NCBI GenBank assembly: GCA_030632865.1
Contig: DAOVTY010000013.1
Location: 1-22,928, forward strand
DNA from: Bacteroidota bacterium
GTDB taxonomy: Bacteria > Bacteroidota > Bacteroidia > Bacteroidales > Prolixibacteraceae
Length of the DNA stretch: 22,928 nucleotides
Reading direction: 5' to 3'
In this document: piece after piece, positions 5,074 to 13,124 of the stretch
Layout: each line of letters starts with the position of its first letter
Position numbering within the stretch: position 1 is the first letter of the stretch
Position numbers and translations under genes: made by a program
Notes under the pieces: generated by a model
What the model saw: the letters and a program-made list of their open reading frames with translations, nothing else
Database searches by the model: none
What the model was told of the DNA's origin: nothing

Positions 5074-7866
5074 TTAATTCAACGTATAATTATACAAATC
5101 ACCACCTCTGCTTCCAACAATTAAATTTAAATGTTCGGAGTTTCGAGTTATTTTACCGATACTAAATTCGCTATTTCCCTGCAATGGAAATCCTTCGTGT
5201 AATTTCCCGTTTGGGTTGAAAAGATAAATCCGGTTTGTAGCTGATTCGGCAATTCCAATTTTTCTCAATTTAGAAGAGAATGAGTAAATATTTGGCTTTA
5301 ATTTAATTTCAGTTTTAAATTTGTGCGAAAATATTTTTTTACCATTTTCATTCATTACTTTTAACTCATTTCCATCAACAAAAATAAAATCGGGCATGCC
5401 ATTTCCATTTATATCCGCAACAGTAAAAAAATGGTTCTCACTAAATTTAGCTGTTTTCTTCTCCGCAAACTTCCCATTAAAATATATATAAAAAACTTTA
5501 CCCGTTTTGTCGGTGGCAACAATTTTAGGTGTACCATTCAAATTCAAGATTAAAGGGTTTTTAGAATTATCGAATTTCGCTGTACTATTTACCCTTGTCT
5601 CACCTTTTCGATTTTGAATGTAAATACGAGATTGATCTTTAAAAACAATATAATCTTTACTATTCACTCTAAAATGCTGCACCGGAGTAGTAACCTGATA
5701 ATCGGTTTTTCCAAACCCCCATCCTTTTAAAACTTTGCCCTCGTTGTTATACGCGATCACTTTTTTATTTTCGCAAGTAACAAAATATCTGTATTTCCGA
5801 TTATTATCGTAATCGAAAACAGAAACTCCGTTGGTTGCCGGCGAGTTAAATTTTACAGGAAAATGTGCTACATTATTTCCCTCCCTATCAATTAAATACA
5901 ATTTATTTTTTGTGTTAAAAAGGTATTGCAATTTTCCGTTTCTGAAATAGTCGATTTGATGAATTTTACTCAAAATTGGGTCCTCAATTGTAACACTCCA
6001 TCTAACCCTTCCATCTTTAGAAACAAGAGAAATAGTATTTTCTGAATCTTGCAAAATAACCTCACGGTTTTGTTTATCGCGGTGATTAGATACTATATAT
6101 GGTTTAGTAATTATTTCGCTTCCAATGCTGCTCTGCCATGTAGTTTGCGCCTCTTCTTCAATTTCGTTACTAAATGACAAATAAACCGAATTAAAAGAAA
6201 TTCCTTTTTCGCAAACCACTTGCCAGTTAATGGCTTTAAATTTTTGCAGATTCTCTTTTAAATTTTCAAATTCTGTAGCAAGTTCGCTATTGAAAATCTC
6301 TTTATTCATACCAAAAATACGATTAATATTTATGTACGAATTTATGTTTGCACGACTGGCAATATTCTGTTTAAACTTTGAGTATCTAATATCTTTGTTA
6401 AGAGTTGACTCTAAAACCATGTTTTGCAAATATTCGTGCAACCCTTTTTTAGAATTACTGAATACAAGATAATTTTCGTAAAACGCAGCAAATTTGGCTT
6501 CTGCAAGTCCAAAAGGTTTTCCCAACCAAATTCCAGGAAACGATGGATAGGGGAAACTATAAATAGTAAATCGTGTTTGAGCATCAATTTCAAAAATAGA
6601 TTTTAAACTACTCAATTCAACTCCCTTTCGTTTTGAATAGGAATTTAATAAAATATTTAGCTGAATTTCAGTGTCGGTTTTACCTTTAGTTTGCAAAATA
6701 AACAGAGTTGTTTTTTTACTCAACTCGGCAGGTATTGAAGTTGTTGCAACAATTATCTCGTTTTTCACTAACTCCTGAAACGTATTTTTAAAATTAATAC
6801 GGAATCCTGATTCTATTTTTTTAATTCTATCTTCTCGTTTGTAATACAAATCAGTGTGAGAGAAATATTTTTCAAGATTCTCGAAAAAGAGAGCTTTATC
6901 AGAAAATGAAAAACTGTTATAAAACGAGGTGTTTTTAGGAAGTATTTTGTCGGCTTGAAAACGAACAGGTTCCTGTCCATCAAAAACAGATAAGTAATGA
7001 TTTAAAGAATCATCAGCAATTGAGATACCATTAAATTGCAGTTCATTATCATTCAGTTTTACATCTAATTCTGTCCACGCAGCAAAATTACGAAAGTTGC
7101 TAAATTTACTTTTATAATTATTCCTGACTCTCTCTCCAAATTCGTTAGTATTAGTTGACGATTGGTTGTTTAACCACAGTGCAACTAAATTAGGAAATGT
7201 TTGGTGATTTATATACCACGCTATTTTAGATTGAGATGTAACAGTTTTATTAACCCTCGAGAAAAACAAATTGTTTGAAATACTTTCGGAATTTAATTGG
7301 CGGATGCTTTGCTCTACAAGTAATAATTTTGGACCGGAAATAAACAATCCATCAGAAAAACAAAAATGAAGTACATTTTTATCCTGATTAGTTTTTATTG
7401 TAATAATTTCACTATTACTATAAACTTTTTTTGAAAATGAAAATTTATTTGCAGGGTACAAAACTGACAGAAATTTTTCAAGCGATTTTTGTTTAGTACT
7501 ATTTTCTGCTTTTAATATTATTATGGGGAAAATTTCACTTTCGCCGACAAAGTCAAACGCTAAAATTAACGATTCGGTTCGTAAGCTATTTTGAATCTCT
7601 TTATTATTCTGGATTAACGAATCGATTAATGCAATTTTACTTAAAAATAGAATATTCTTTTCCATTGCAATTAAATCCTGGACGATTGGATTATCGACAG
7701 GAAAAGATTTCAGGGCACTTAATTCAACAAAAATAGGTGCCGAAACAGGTATAGCTTTATACATCGAAGTCTCTTTAGAAAACAGTACTTCGTGTTTTGT
7801 AAAGTAGATAAAACCAGCCACAGCCGTTAATAATACTATTAATATAATTATAATATTTCGCTTCAT
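5074..7866 (-). CDS. Membrane-anchored DUF3352-like protein with C-terminal beta-propeller-like repeats
   Basis: I do not know a function for this 930-residue protein. It opens with a basic start and one hydrophobic segment (MKRNIIIILIVLLTAVAGFIYFT, about residues 4-22), so it is probably held in the membrane with the bulk in the periplasm; there is no lipobox. Residues of about 35-575 look like the DUF3352 type, with KAIPVSAPIFVELS near the start. About residues 590-930 contain seven repeats of a hydrophobic strand ending in (D/N)xxG-like turns, with the glycines at 619, 663, 710, 755, 798, 842 and 887. The spacing of 43-47 residues points to a seven-bladed propeller. DINGNGMPD at 818-826 resembles the calcium loop of FG-GAP/VCBS repeats. 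The gene stands alone, convergent with queA, 224 bases downstream of infB and beyond its terminator. The ATG at 7866 is well placed behind a TACTTTTG element. Confidence 0.8.
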   Translation of the reverse strand: MKRNIIIILIVLLTAVAGFIYFTKHEVLFSKETSMYKAIPVSAPIFVELSALKSFPVDNPIVQDLIAMEKNILFLSKIALIDSLIQNNKEIQNSLRTESLILAFDFVGESEIFPIIILKAENSTKQKSLEKFLSVLYPANKFSFSKKVYSNSEIITIKTNQDKNVLHFCFSDGLFISGPKLLLVEQSIRQLNSESISNNLFFSRVNKTVTSQSKIAWYINHQTFPNLVALWLNNQSSTNTNEFGERVRNNYKSKFSNFRNFAAWTELDVKLNDNELQFNGISIADDSLNHYLSVFDGQEPVRFQADKILPKNTSFYNSFSFSDKALFFENLEKYFSHTDLYYKREDRIKKIESGFRINFKNTFQELVKNEIIVATTSIPAELSKKTTLFILQTKGKTDTEIQLNILLNSYSKRKGVELSSLKSIFEIDAQTRFTIYSFPYPSFPGIWLGKPFGLAEAKFAAFYENYLVFSNSKKGLHEYLQNMVLESTLNKDIRYSKFKQNIASRANINSYININRIFGMNKEIFNSELATEFENLKENLQKFKAINWQVVCEKGISFNSVYLSFSNEIEEEAQTTWQSSIGSEIITKPYIVSNHRDKQNREVILQDSENTISLVSKDGRVRWSVTIEDPILSKIHQIDYFRNGKLQYLFNTKNKLYLIDREGNNVAHFPVKFNSPATNGVSVFDYDNNRKYRYFVTCENKKVIAYNNEGKVLKGWGFGKTDYQVTTPVQHFRVNSKDYIVFKDQSRIYIQNRKGETRVNSTAKFDNSKNPLILNLNGTPKIVATDKTGKVFYIYFNGKFAEKKTAKFSENHFFTVADINGNGMPDFIFVDGNELKVMNENGKKIFSHKFKTEIKLKPNIYSFSSKLRKIGIAESATNRIYLFNPNGKLHEGFPLQGNSEFSIGKITRNSEHLNLIVGSRGGDLYNYTLN

Positions 7867-7882
7867 TATCTCTCAATTTGCT

Positions 7883-7890
7883 CAAAAGTA
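7883..7890 (-). promoter_or_regulatory. Possible -7 element for the 930-residue gene
   Basis: The minus strand reads TACTTTTG at 7890-7883, a full TAnnTTTG match 16 bases before the ATG at 7866. No TTTG-like -33 box is visible at 19-21 bases upstream. Together with the infB terminator at 8046-8069 it supports a separate transcript with a very short leader. Confidence 0.5.
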
Positions 7891-8045
7891 GTGAATAGAG
7901 AACGTATTGAATTACATTTTTCTTTTATAAAATGAAACATTGATTGTTAATAAAATAGAGATTGTTTGTAAATTTTATGTTTTTAACAATTTATTAAGCG
8001 CTCAAGACTCTCGAGAACAGTGGTTCGCTGCTTATATAAAATAAA

Positions 8046-8069
8046 AAAGACCGAAAAAATCCGGTCTTT
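8046..8069 (-). terminator. Terminator of the rimP-nusA-infB operon
   Basis: On the minus strand an 8-bp stem, AAAGACCG with CGGTCTTT, closes an 8-base loop and runs into TTTATTTTATAT. It lies about 20 bases beyond the infB stop codon. The short GC core plus the T-rich tail is a standard intrinsic terminator in the right place and orientation. Confidence 0.85.
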
Positions 8070-8090
8070 AAAATTCTAAAAAAATATCTT

Positions 8091-11054
8091 TTATAATGTT
8101 TTAGCAATCTCAATTTCGTGGAAAGATTCTATATGGTCGCCAACTTTTATATCGTTAAATTTCTCAATATTTAATCCACATTCATAACCGTTTTTAACCT
8201 CCTTAACATCATCTTTAAAACGTTTAAGAGAACCAAGTCTCCCTGTGTGAACAACAATTCCGTCACGAATAATTCTGATTTTTGAATTTCGAGTAATTTT
8301 ACCATCGCGCACCAGACAACCGGCAATATTTCCTACCTTAGTAATACTAAATACTTCCATTACCTCAATTGTTCCCAAAATCTCTTCCTTAATTTCTGGC
8401 GACAACATGCCTTCCATCGCAGCTTTAATTTCGTTTATAGCATCGTAAATAATTGAGTACAATCGAATGTCAATCTCCTCTTTCTCGGCTAATTTTCTAG
8501 CTTTTAACGAAGGTCGAACCTGGAATCCAATAACAATTGCTTCTGATGCTGCAGCAAGAAGAATATCAGATTCTGAAATCTGTCCAACTGCCTTATGTTT
8601 TATATTAACTTGTATTTCTTCGGTTGAAAGTTTTATTAAAGCATCAGAAAGTGCTTCAATAGAACCATCCACATCACCTTTTACGATAAGATTTAATTCT
8701 TGGAAGTTTCCAATGGCAATCCTCCGTCCAATCTCGTCTAATGTAATATGCTTTTGAGTTCTTAAACCTTGTTCGCGTGCCAATTGTTCGCGTTTGTTAG
8801 AAATATTACGTGCTTCGCGTTCATTTTCCATAACATTAAACCTGTCTCCAGCTTGTGGAGCTCCGTTTAATCCTAAAATAATTGCAGGTTCTGCAGGGCC
8901 AACACTTTTTATATTCTGATTACGTTCGTTGAACATTGCTTTTACGTGGCCATAAAACTGACCAGACAAGACAATGTCGCCTGCCTTTAAGGTTCCACTT
9001 TGCACCAATAAAGTTGAAACATATCCACGACCTTTATCTAACTCAGACTCAATAATTGTTCCCTGTGCATTTTTATTGGCATTTGCTTTCAACTCTAACA
9101 TTTCTGCTTCAAGCAATACTTTTTCAAGTAATTCTTCAATACCAATTCCGTTTTTAGCCGAAATATCATGCGACTGATATTTGCCACCCCACTCTTCAAC
9201 GAGGTAATTCATTTCAGCTAGCTCTTTTTTAATTCTTTCAGGATCGGACCCTGGTTTATCAATTTTATTAATTGCAAAAACAATTGGCACACTCGCTGCT
9301 GCTGCATGATTAATTGCCTCAACTGTTTGTGGCATCACATTATCGTCGGCTGCAACAATAATAATTGCAATATCAGTAACTTGCGCACCACGTGCACGCA
9401 TAGCAGTAAATGCCTCATGACCAGGAGTATCAAGGAAAGTAATATCTTTACCTTCCTTCAGTTTCACATGGTAAGCTCCAATGTGCTGAGTAATTCCACC
9501 AGCTTCACCTGCAATTACGTTAGTATCTCTAATATAATCGAGCAGCGAAGTTTTACCGTGGTCAACATGTCCCATTACTGTAACAATTGGAGGTCGAGAT
9601 TTTAAATCTTCCTCGCTATCTTCAACTTCGTCTATTGCTTCCTGAATCTCTACACTTACAAATTCTACTTTAAATCCAAACTCTTCGCCAACTACCGAAA
9701 GTGTTTCTGCATCTAATCGCTGATTTATTGAAACAAACAAACCAAGACTCATGCATGACGAAATAACCTGAGTTACACTAACATCCATCATTGTTGCAAA
9801 TTCGGCAACCGAAACAAATTCAGTTACTTTCAGAACTCCTTGTTCCTTAATTTGCTGATCAATATCGGCCTGCACTTTTTCGCTTGCAGCAACCCTTTTG
9901 TCTCTGCGGTATTTTGCCCCTTTCTTTTTTCCTTTTGATGTTAAACGAGCTAATGTATCTTTAATTTGCTTTTGTACATCTTCCTCATTAACTTCTTTTT
10001 TAAAGGGTCTTTTCCTTTTACTCCCTTGCTTATTAACAACAAAATTACCCTTTTTTGGTCTTTCTCCAGGTTTTCTTTCAACGTTAACCTTACCGGTATC
10101 TTTTGGTATTCTTCTTCTTCGTTTTTTCCGCGACGAACTTCCTTCGCCAGGTTTAGAATCTTTTTTAGTCAAATCGATTTTACCCAATACAGTTGGACCA
10201 TTAAGTTTTCCTGCTTTGGCTTTTATAACATCAACTTTTCCATCTTTACCTTTTACAGGTTTCTCTTCTCCACCTTTCTTTATAGCATTCTGCCTTTGAC
10301 GCTCTTTGCGTTCCTTCTCTTTTTCCGCTTTTGATTTTTTTGAAGGACGAGTTTTTTGATTGATATTTTTCAAATCAATTTTACCAATCACTTTAACTTC
10401 ATTAACTTTAGGAATATCGGCTGCAATTAATTCTTCTTTCGGTTTTTCAGCAACAACTTTCTTTGCCGGCTTCTCTTCCTTCTTAATAGGCTCTTTTTTA
10501 GCTAACTCCTTTTTTACAGGTTTTTCTTTAACGGGTTTAACCTCGGCTATTTTCTCTTTAGCTTTAGGTTTTTCAACCTTAACTGGTTCCTTTTTTGTCT
10601 TTCTTGGTTTAGATATTTTATCTAAATCAATCTTGCCAAGTATTTTAACCGTCTCCTCTTTCTTAACAGGTATCACTTCCTCTACAGGCTTTTTTTCTAT
10701 CTTTGGCTGAGGTTTTTTAACTACTTCTTTTTCAACCTTAACCTCTACAACAGGCTTCTCTATTACTTCTTCCTTAGTCTCTGTTATTACTTGTTCGCCT
10801 TCAGAATTATCAATACTGATTACCTCTTTTTTTAGACGATTACTTTTTAAGCTTATCTTTTCCGACTCTTTCTTCAGTAAGATATCAACTTTGTACTCTT
10901 TCTCGAGAAGTTGCACAGCTTCTACAGAAACTTTAGTATTAGGACTTGATTCTATTTCAATACCTTTTTTATGCAAATGTTCAACAATGGAATGTGTACC
11001 AACGTTGAACTCTCTTGCAAGTTTACTAAGCCTTATCGATTTGCCTGCTACCAT
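8091..11054 (-). CDS. infB: Translation initiation factor IF-2
   Basis: IF-2 is the GTPase that places initiator tRNA on the 30S subunit and helps join the 50S. The 987-residue protein has an IF2_N-type domain at about 5-50 (IRLSKLAREFNVGTHSIVEHLHKKG). A charged Lys/Glu/Pro-rich linker follows at about 60-390, then a second N-domain at about 408-465. The G domain carries GHVDHGKT (495-502), DTPGH (542-546) and NKID (596-599), and the C-terminal beta-barrel domains are complete. The linker holds three copies of a GKIDL motif, at 140-144, 224-228 and 291-295, each followed by a basic stretch. The ATG at 11054 gives the expected MVAGKSIRLSKLA opening. It is the last gene of the operon, 90 bases after nusA, and is followed by a terminator. 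Several long antisense frames over the linker are shadows. Confidence 0.97.
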   Translation of the reverse strand: MVAGKSIRLSKLAREFNVGTHSIVEHLHKKGIEIESSPNTKVSVEAVQLLEKEYKVDILLKKESEKISLKSNRLKKEVISIDNSEGEQVITETKEEVIEKPVVEVKVEKEVVKKPQPKIEKKPVEEVIPVKKEETVKILGKIDLDKISKPRKTKKEPVKVEKPKAKEKIAEVKPVKEKPVKKELAKKEPIKKEEKPAKKVVAEKPKEELIAADIPKVNEVKVIGKIDLKNINQKTRPSKKSKAEKEKERKERQRQNAIKKGGEEKPVKGKDGKVDVIKAKAGKLNGPTVLGKIDLTKKDSKPGEGSSSRKKRRRRIPKDTGKVNVERKPGERPKKGNFVVNKQGSKRKRPFKKEVNEEDVQKQIKDTLARLTSKGKKKGAKYRRDKRVAASEKVQADIDQQIKEQGVLKVTEFVSVAEFATMMDVSVTQVISSCMSLGLFVSINQRLDAETLSVVGEEFGFKVEFVSVEIQEAIDEVEDSEEDLKSRPPIVTVMGHVDHGKTSLLDYIRDTNVIAGEAGGITQHIGAYHVKLKEGKDITFLDTPGHEAFTAMRARGAQVTDIAIIIVAADDNVMPQTVEAINHAAAASVPIVFAINKIDKPGSDPERIKKELAEMNYLVEEWGGKYQSHDISAKNGIGIEELLEKVLLEAEMLELKANANKNAQGTIIESELDKGRGYVSTLLVQSGTLKAGDIVLSGQFYGHVKAMFNERNQNIKSVGPAEPAIILGLNGAPQAGDRFNVMENEREARNISNKREQLAREQGLRTQKHITLDEIGRRIAIGNFQELNLIVKGDVDGSIEALSDALIKLSTEEIQVNIKHKAVGQISESDILLAAASEAIVIGFQVRPSLKARKLAEKEEIDIRLYSIIYDAINEIKAAMEGMLSPEIKEEILGTIEVMEVFSITKVGNIAGCLVRDGKITRNSKIRIIRDGIVVHTGRLGSLKRFKDDVKEVKNGYECGLNIEKFNDIKVGDHIESFHEIEIAKTL

Positions 11055-11144
11055 AAAAATACTTTTTCTTTACTTTTCAATGTGCTAAAATCTTTATTTA
11101 CAATTGTAGCTTAATGCTTTTACTGTAAATTAATCTCAACCAAT

Positions 11145-12383
11145 TTATTCAAATTCTGATTTAAAAATATTTAAGACATGATCTATTGTCTCTTCTTCTA
11201 AATCAGTTCGTTTTATCAACTCAGCACGAGGAATATTCAACACATTCTTTGCCGAATCGCATCCGATTCCTTTTAATGTATCTATTACCCATCCTTCAAT
11301 TTCATCAGCAAACTCATCTAAATTTACATCTTCATCGTCTGCTTCTTCTACTTCACGATAAACATCAATTTCGTATCCTGTAAGTTGACTTGCCAACCGA
11401 ATATTCAATCCACCTTTACCTATTGCCAGCGAAACTTCTTCAGGTTTTAGATAAACTTCAGCTTTCTTACTGTCTTCTATAAGCTTAATAGAATTTATTT
11501 TAGCTGGGTTTAATGCCCGCTTAATAAACAGTTGTGTATTTGCCGAATAATTAATTACATCTATATTTTCGTTTCTTAATTCTCGAACAATTCCATGTAT
11601 TCTCGAACCTTTCATTCCAACGCAAGCTCCAACCGGGTCAATTCTCTCATCGTATGATTCAACTGCAACTTTCGCACGCTCACCTGGTACGCGAACAATT
11701 TTTTTAACAGTAATTAATCCGTCAAATATTTCAGGAATTTCAAGTTCAAACAGTCTCTCTAAAAAAGCAGGTGCTGTACGCGATAAAATAATCAGTGGGT
11801 TGTTATTTCTCAATTCTACTTTAGAAACAATTGCTCGTACATTATCTCCTTTACGGAAAAAATCGGATGGAATTTGCTCCGACTTTGGAAGGATAAGTTC
11901 ATTATCTTCATCGTCTAAAACTAACATCTCCTTTTTCCATACCTGATAAACTTCTCCGGTAACTATGTCGCCAATTTTCTCTTTATATTTTCCGTAAATA
12001 TAGTCTTTCTCGAGCTCCATAATTTTACTCGCGAGATTTTGTCTCAGGTTTAAAATTGCGCGTCGGCCAAAATCAACCAATTTAACTTCGTCCGTAACCT
12101 CCTCGCCAACTTCATAATCTTCATCAATTTTTTGCGCTTCGGTTAATGTAATTTGCGCATTGGGTTCTTCCAGCTGGTCATCTTCAACAACCTCGCGATT
12201 TCTCCAAATTTCAAAATCTCCTTTGTCGATATTTATAATAATATCGAAATTCTCATCGGTTTCATATTGTCTGATAAGCACACTCCGAAAAACCTCCTCG
12301 ATAACGCTCATCATTGTCGCTCTATCAATATTTTTCAGCTCCTTAAACTCAGCAAAAGAATCTATCAGATTAATATTTTCCAT
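11145..12383 (-). CDS. nusA: Transcription termination/antitermination factor NusA
   Basis: NusA binds RNA polymerase and modulates pausing, termination and antitermination. The 412-residue protein shows the N-terminal polymerase-binding domain (about 1-125), an S1 domain (about 137-202, GDIVTGEVYQVWKKEMLVL), KH1 with GMKGSR at 256-261 and KH2 with GKGG at 322-325 in LAIGKGGLNIRLASQLTGYEIDVY. An acidic linker follows (about 345-364), then a short helical tail (364-412, GWVIDTLKGIGCDSAKNVLNI) that resembles a single helix-hairpin-helix unit. E. coli NusA has two longer acidic repeats; the shorter form here is usual for Bacteroidetes as far as I recall. The gene starts 11 bases after rimP, in the conserved rimP-nusA-infB order. 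Confidence 0.96.
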   Translation of the reverse strand: MENINLIDSFAEFKELKNIDRATMMSVIEEVFRSVLIRQYETDENFDIIINIDKGDFEIWRNREVVEDDQLEEPNAQITLTEAQKIDEDYEVGEEVTDEVKLVDFGRRAILNLRQNLASKIMELEKDYIYGKYKEKIGDIVTGEVYQVWKKEMLVLDDEDNELILPKSEQIPSDFFRKGDNVRAIVSKVELRNNNPLIILSRTAPAFLERLFELEIPEIFDGLITVKKIVRVPGERAKVAVESYDERIDPVGACVGMKGSRIHGIVRELRNENIDVINYSANTQLFIKRALNPAKINSIKLIEDSKKAEVYLKPEEVSLAIGKGGLNIRLASQLTGYEIDVYREVEEADDEDVNLDEFADEIEGWVIDTLKGIGCDSAKNVLNIPRAELIKRTDLEEETIDHVLNIFKSEFE

Positions 12384-12394
12384 CTCTCAATATT

Positions 12395-12859
12395 TTATTT
12401 AAATGAAATAACTGCTTTCGCACTTTTTATTTCATCGTATTTTAATTTATGTTTTCTTACAATCAATTGTTTTTTCTTGTGTCCCTCCACTTTTTCGCGC
12501 GAAGAAGTTTCCAAAACAAAATCTATATCACCTGTTTCAATTAATGTCCCCTCCAACTTTTTATCGTCTTCTGTTGTAACCTCAACTTGTCGTCCTGTAT
12601 ATTTTATGTACTGTTGCTTCACTTTAAACCCATGACTTAAGCCTGGCGACGAAACATGCAACTCAAAATCCTCCTCCTCGCGATCAAGGCTATGCTCAAC
12701 ATGGCGACTAATAGCAACACATTTGCTTATCGGCAATCCATCAAAACTATCAATAAATACATCAATAACGTTTCTTTCGTTTACAGTAATATCAACTAAA
12801 AACATTTTGTCTTCTAGTTGCTCATTAACCAAACTTACTATTTGCGCCTTGTCTATCAT
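12395..12859 (-). CDS. rimP: Ribosome maturation factor RimP
   Basis: RimP assists maturation of the 30S subunit. The protein has the N-terminal RimP domain (VNEQLEDKMFLVDITVNERNVIDVFIDSFDGLPISKCVAISRHVEHSLDREEEDFELHVSSPGL) and a C-terminal Sm-like barrel (FKVKQQYIKYTGRQVEVTTEDDKKLEGTLIETG). The motif (E/D)xxVSSPGL is the family's signature. The frame is open to a TTG at 12874, but I use the ATG at 12859, giving MIDKAQIVSLVNEQL and 154 residues, which matches how Bacteroidetes RimP proteins begin. It is the first gene of the operon and lies behind a promoter at 12923-12954 and a leader with a 9-bp hairpin. Confidence 0.93.
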   Translation of the reverse strand: MIDKAQIVSLVNEQLEDKMFLVDITVNERNVIDVFIDSFDGLPISKCVAISRHVEHSLDREEEDFELHVSSPGLSHGFKVKQQYIKYTGRQVEVTTEDDKKLEGTLIETGDIDFVLETSSREKVEGHKKKQLIVRKHKLKYDEIKSAKAVISFK

Positions 12860-12876
12860 AAATACATCTAACAAAA

Positions 12877-12897
12877 TAGGAGACCAGAGGCCTCCTA
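12877..12897 (-). promoter_or_regulatory. Hairpin in the rimP leader RNA
   Basis: In the transcript, TAGGAGGCC and GGTCTCCTA pair over 9 bp with one G-U pair around a UCU loop, ending 17 bases before the rimP ATG. A second possible helix, CTAAAA (12911-12906) with TTTTAG (12900-12895), shares three bases with it, so the two cannot both form completely. This could be a regulatory switch or a plain stabilising hairpin. Confidence 0.5.
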
Positions 12898-12922
12898 AAA
12901 TCTTGTTTTAGAAAAATCTCCG

Positions 12923-12954
12923 CAAAAATAGTAATTATATCTAATAAAGCCAAA
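12923..12954 (-). promoter_or_regulatory. Promoter of the rimP-nusA-infB operon
   Basis: On the minus strand TTTG (12954-12951), 20 bases, then TATTTTTG (12930-12923) match the Bacteroidetes consensus in full. Transcription should start near 12916-12919, giving a leader of about 57-60 bases that contains the hairpin at 12877-12897. Confidence 0.8.
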
Positions 12955-13071
12955 TATCTCTAAGTTTATAAAGTGCTGATTTTAAAGAATAATAACAGAA
13001 TAAACTACTCTTTAAAATGATATTTTTGTTTCATTTGTATTTGTTGCTAAGTTTTTATGAAAAATAACCAA

Positions 13072-13102
13072 TTTCCATCTTTGTTAAAGTTTTGTACATT
13101 TG
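13072..13102 (+). promoter_or_regulatory. Promoter of the HD-domain gene
   Basis: TTTC (13072-13075), 19 bases, then TACATTTG (13095-13102): a full -7 match with a one-base mismatch in the -33 box. The predicted transcription start, near 13107-13110, lies downstream of the TTG at 13092. It therefore rules out that codon and favours the GTG at 13125. A second TAnnTTTG-like string (13118-13125) overlaps the GTG and is less likely to be used. Confidence 0.6.
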
Positions 13103-13124
13103 GGATAAAGAACAATATATATTT

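Noticed and set aside
4936..5124. Plus-strand frame of 62 codons after the queA terminator
   Set aside because: It starts inside the terminator arm, overlaps the 3' end of the minus-strand gene and has no recognisable features.
8010..8040. GTGGTTCGC resembling a tRNA T-loop
   Set aside because: No acceptor stem, anticodon arm or D-arm can be built around it.
9898..10710. Long plus-strand open frames (up to 133 residues) opposite infB
   Set aside because: They are Phe/Ser/Leu-rich mirrors of the Lys/Glu-rich IF-2 linker, overlap each other in two frames and have no promoter or family-like motif.
8091..11054. Lysine-rich low-complexity stretch in infB as a possible foreign insertion
   Set aside because: A charged linker between the N-terminal domains is normal for IF-2, and base composition matches its neighbours.
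12860..12874. TTG start giving a longer RimP
   Set aside because: The ATG five codons later begins with MIDK, as in homologues I know.
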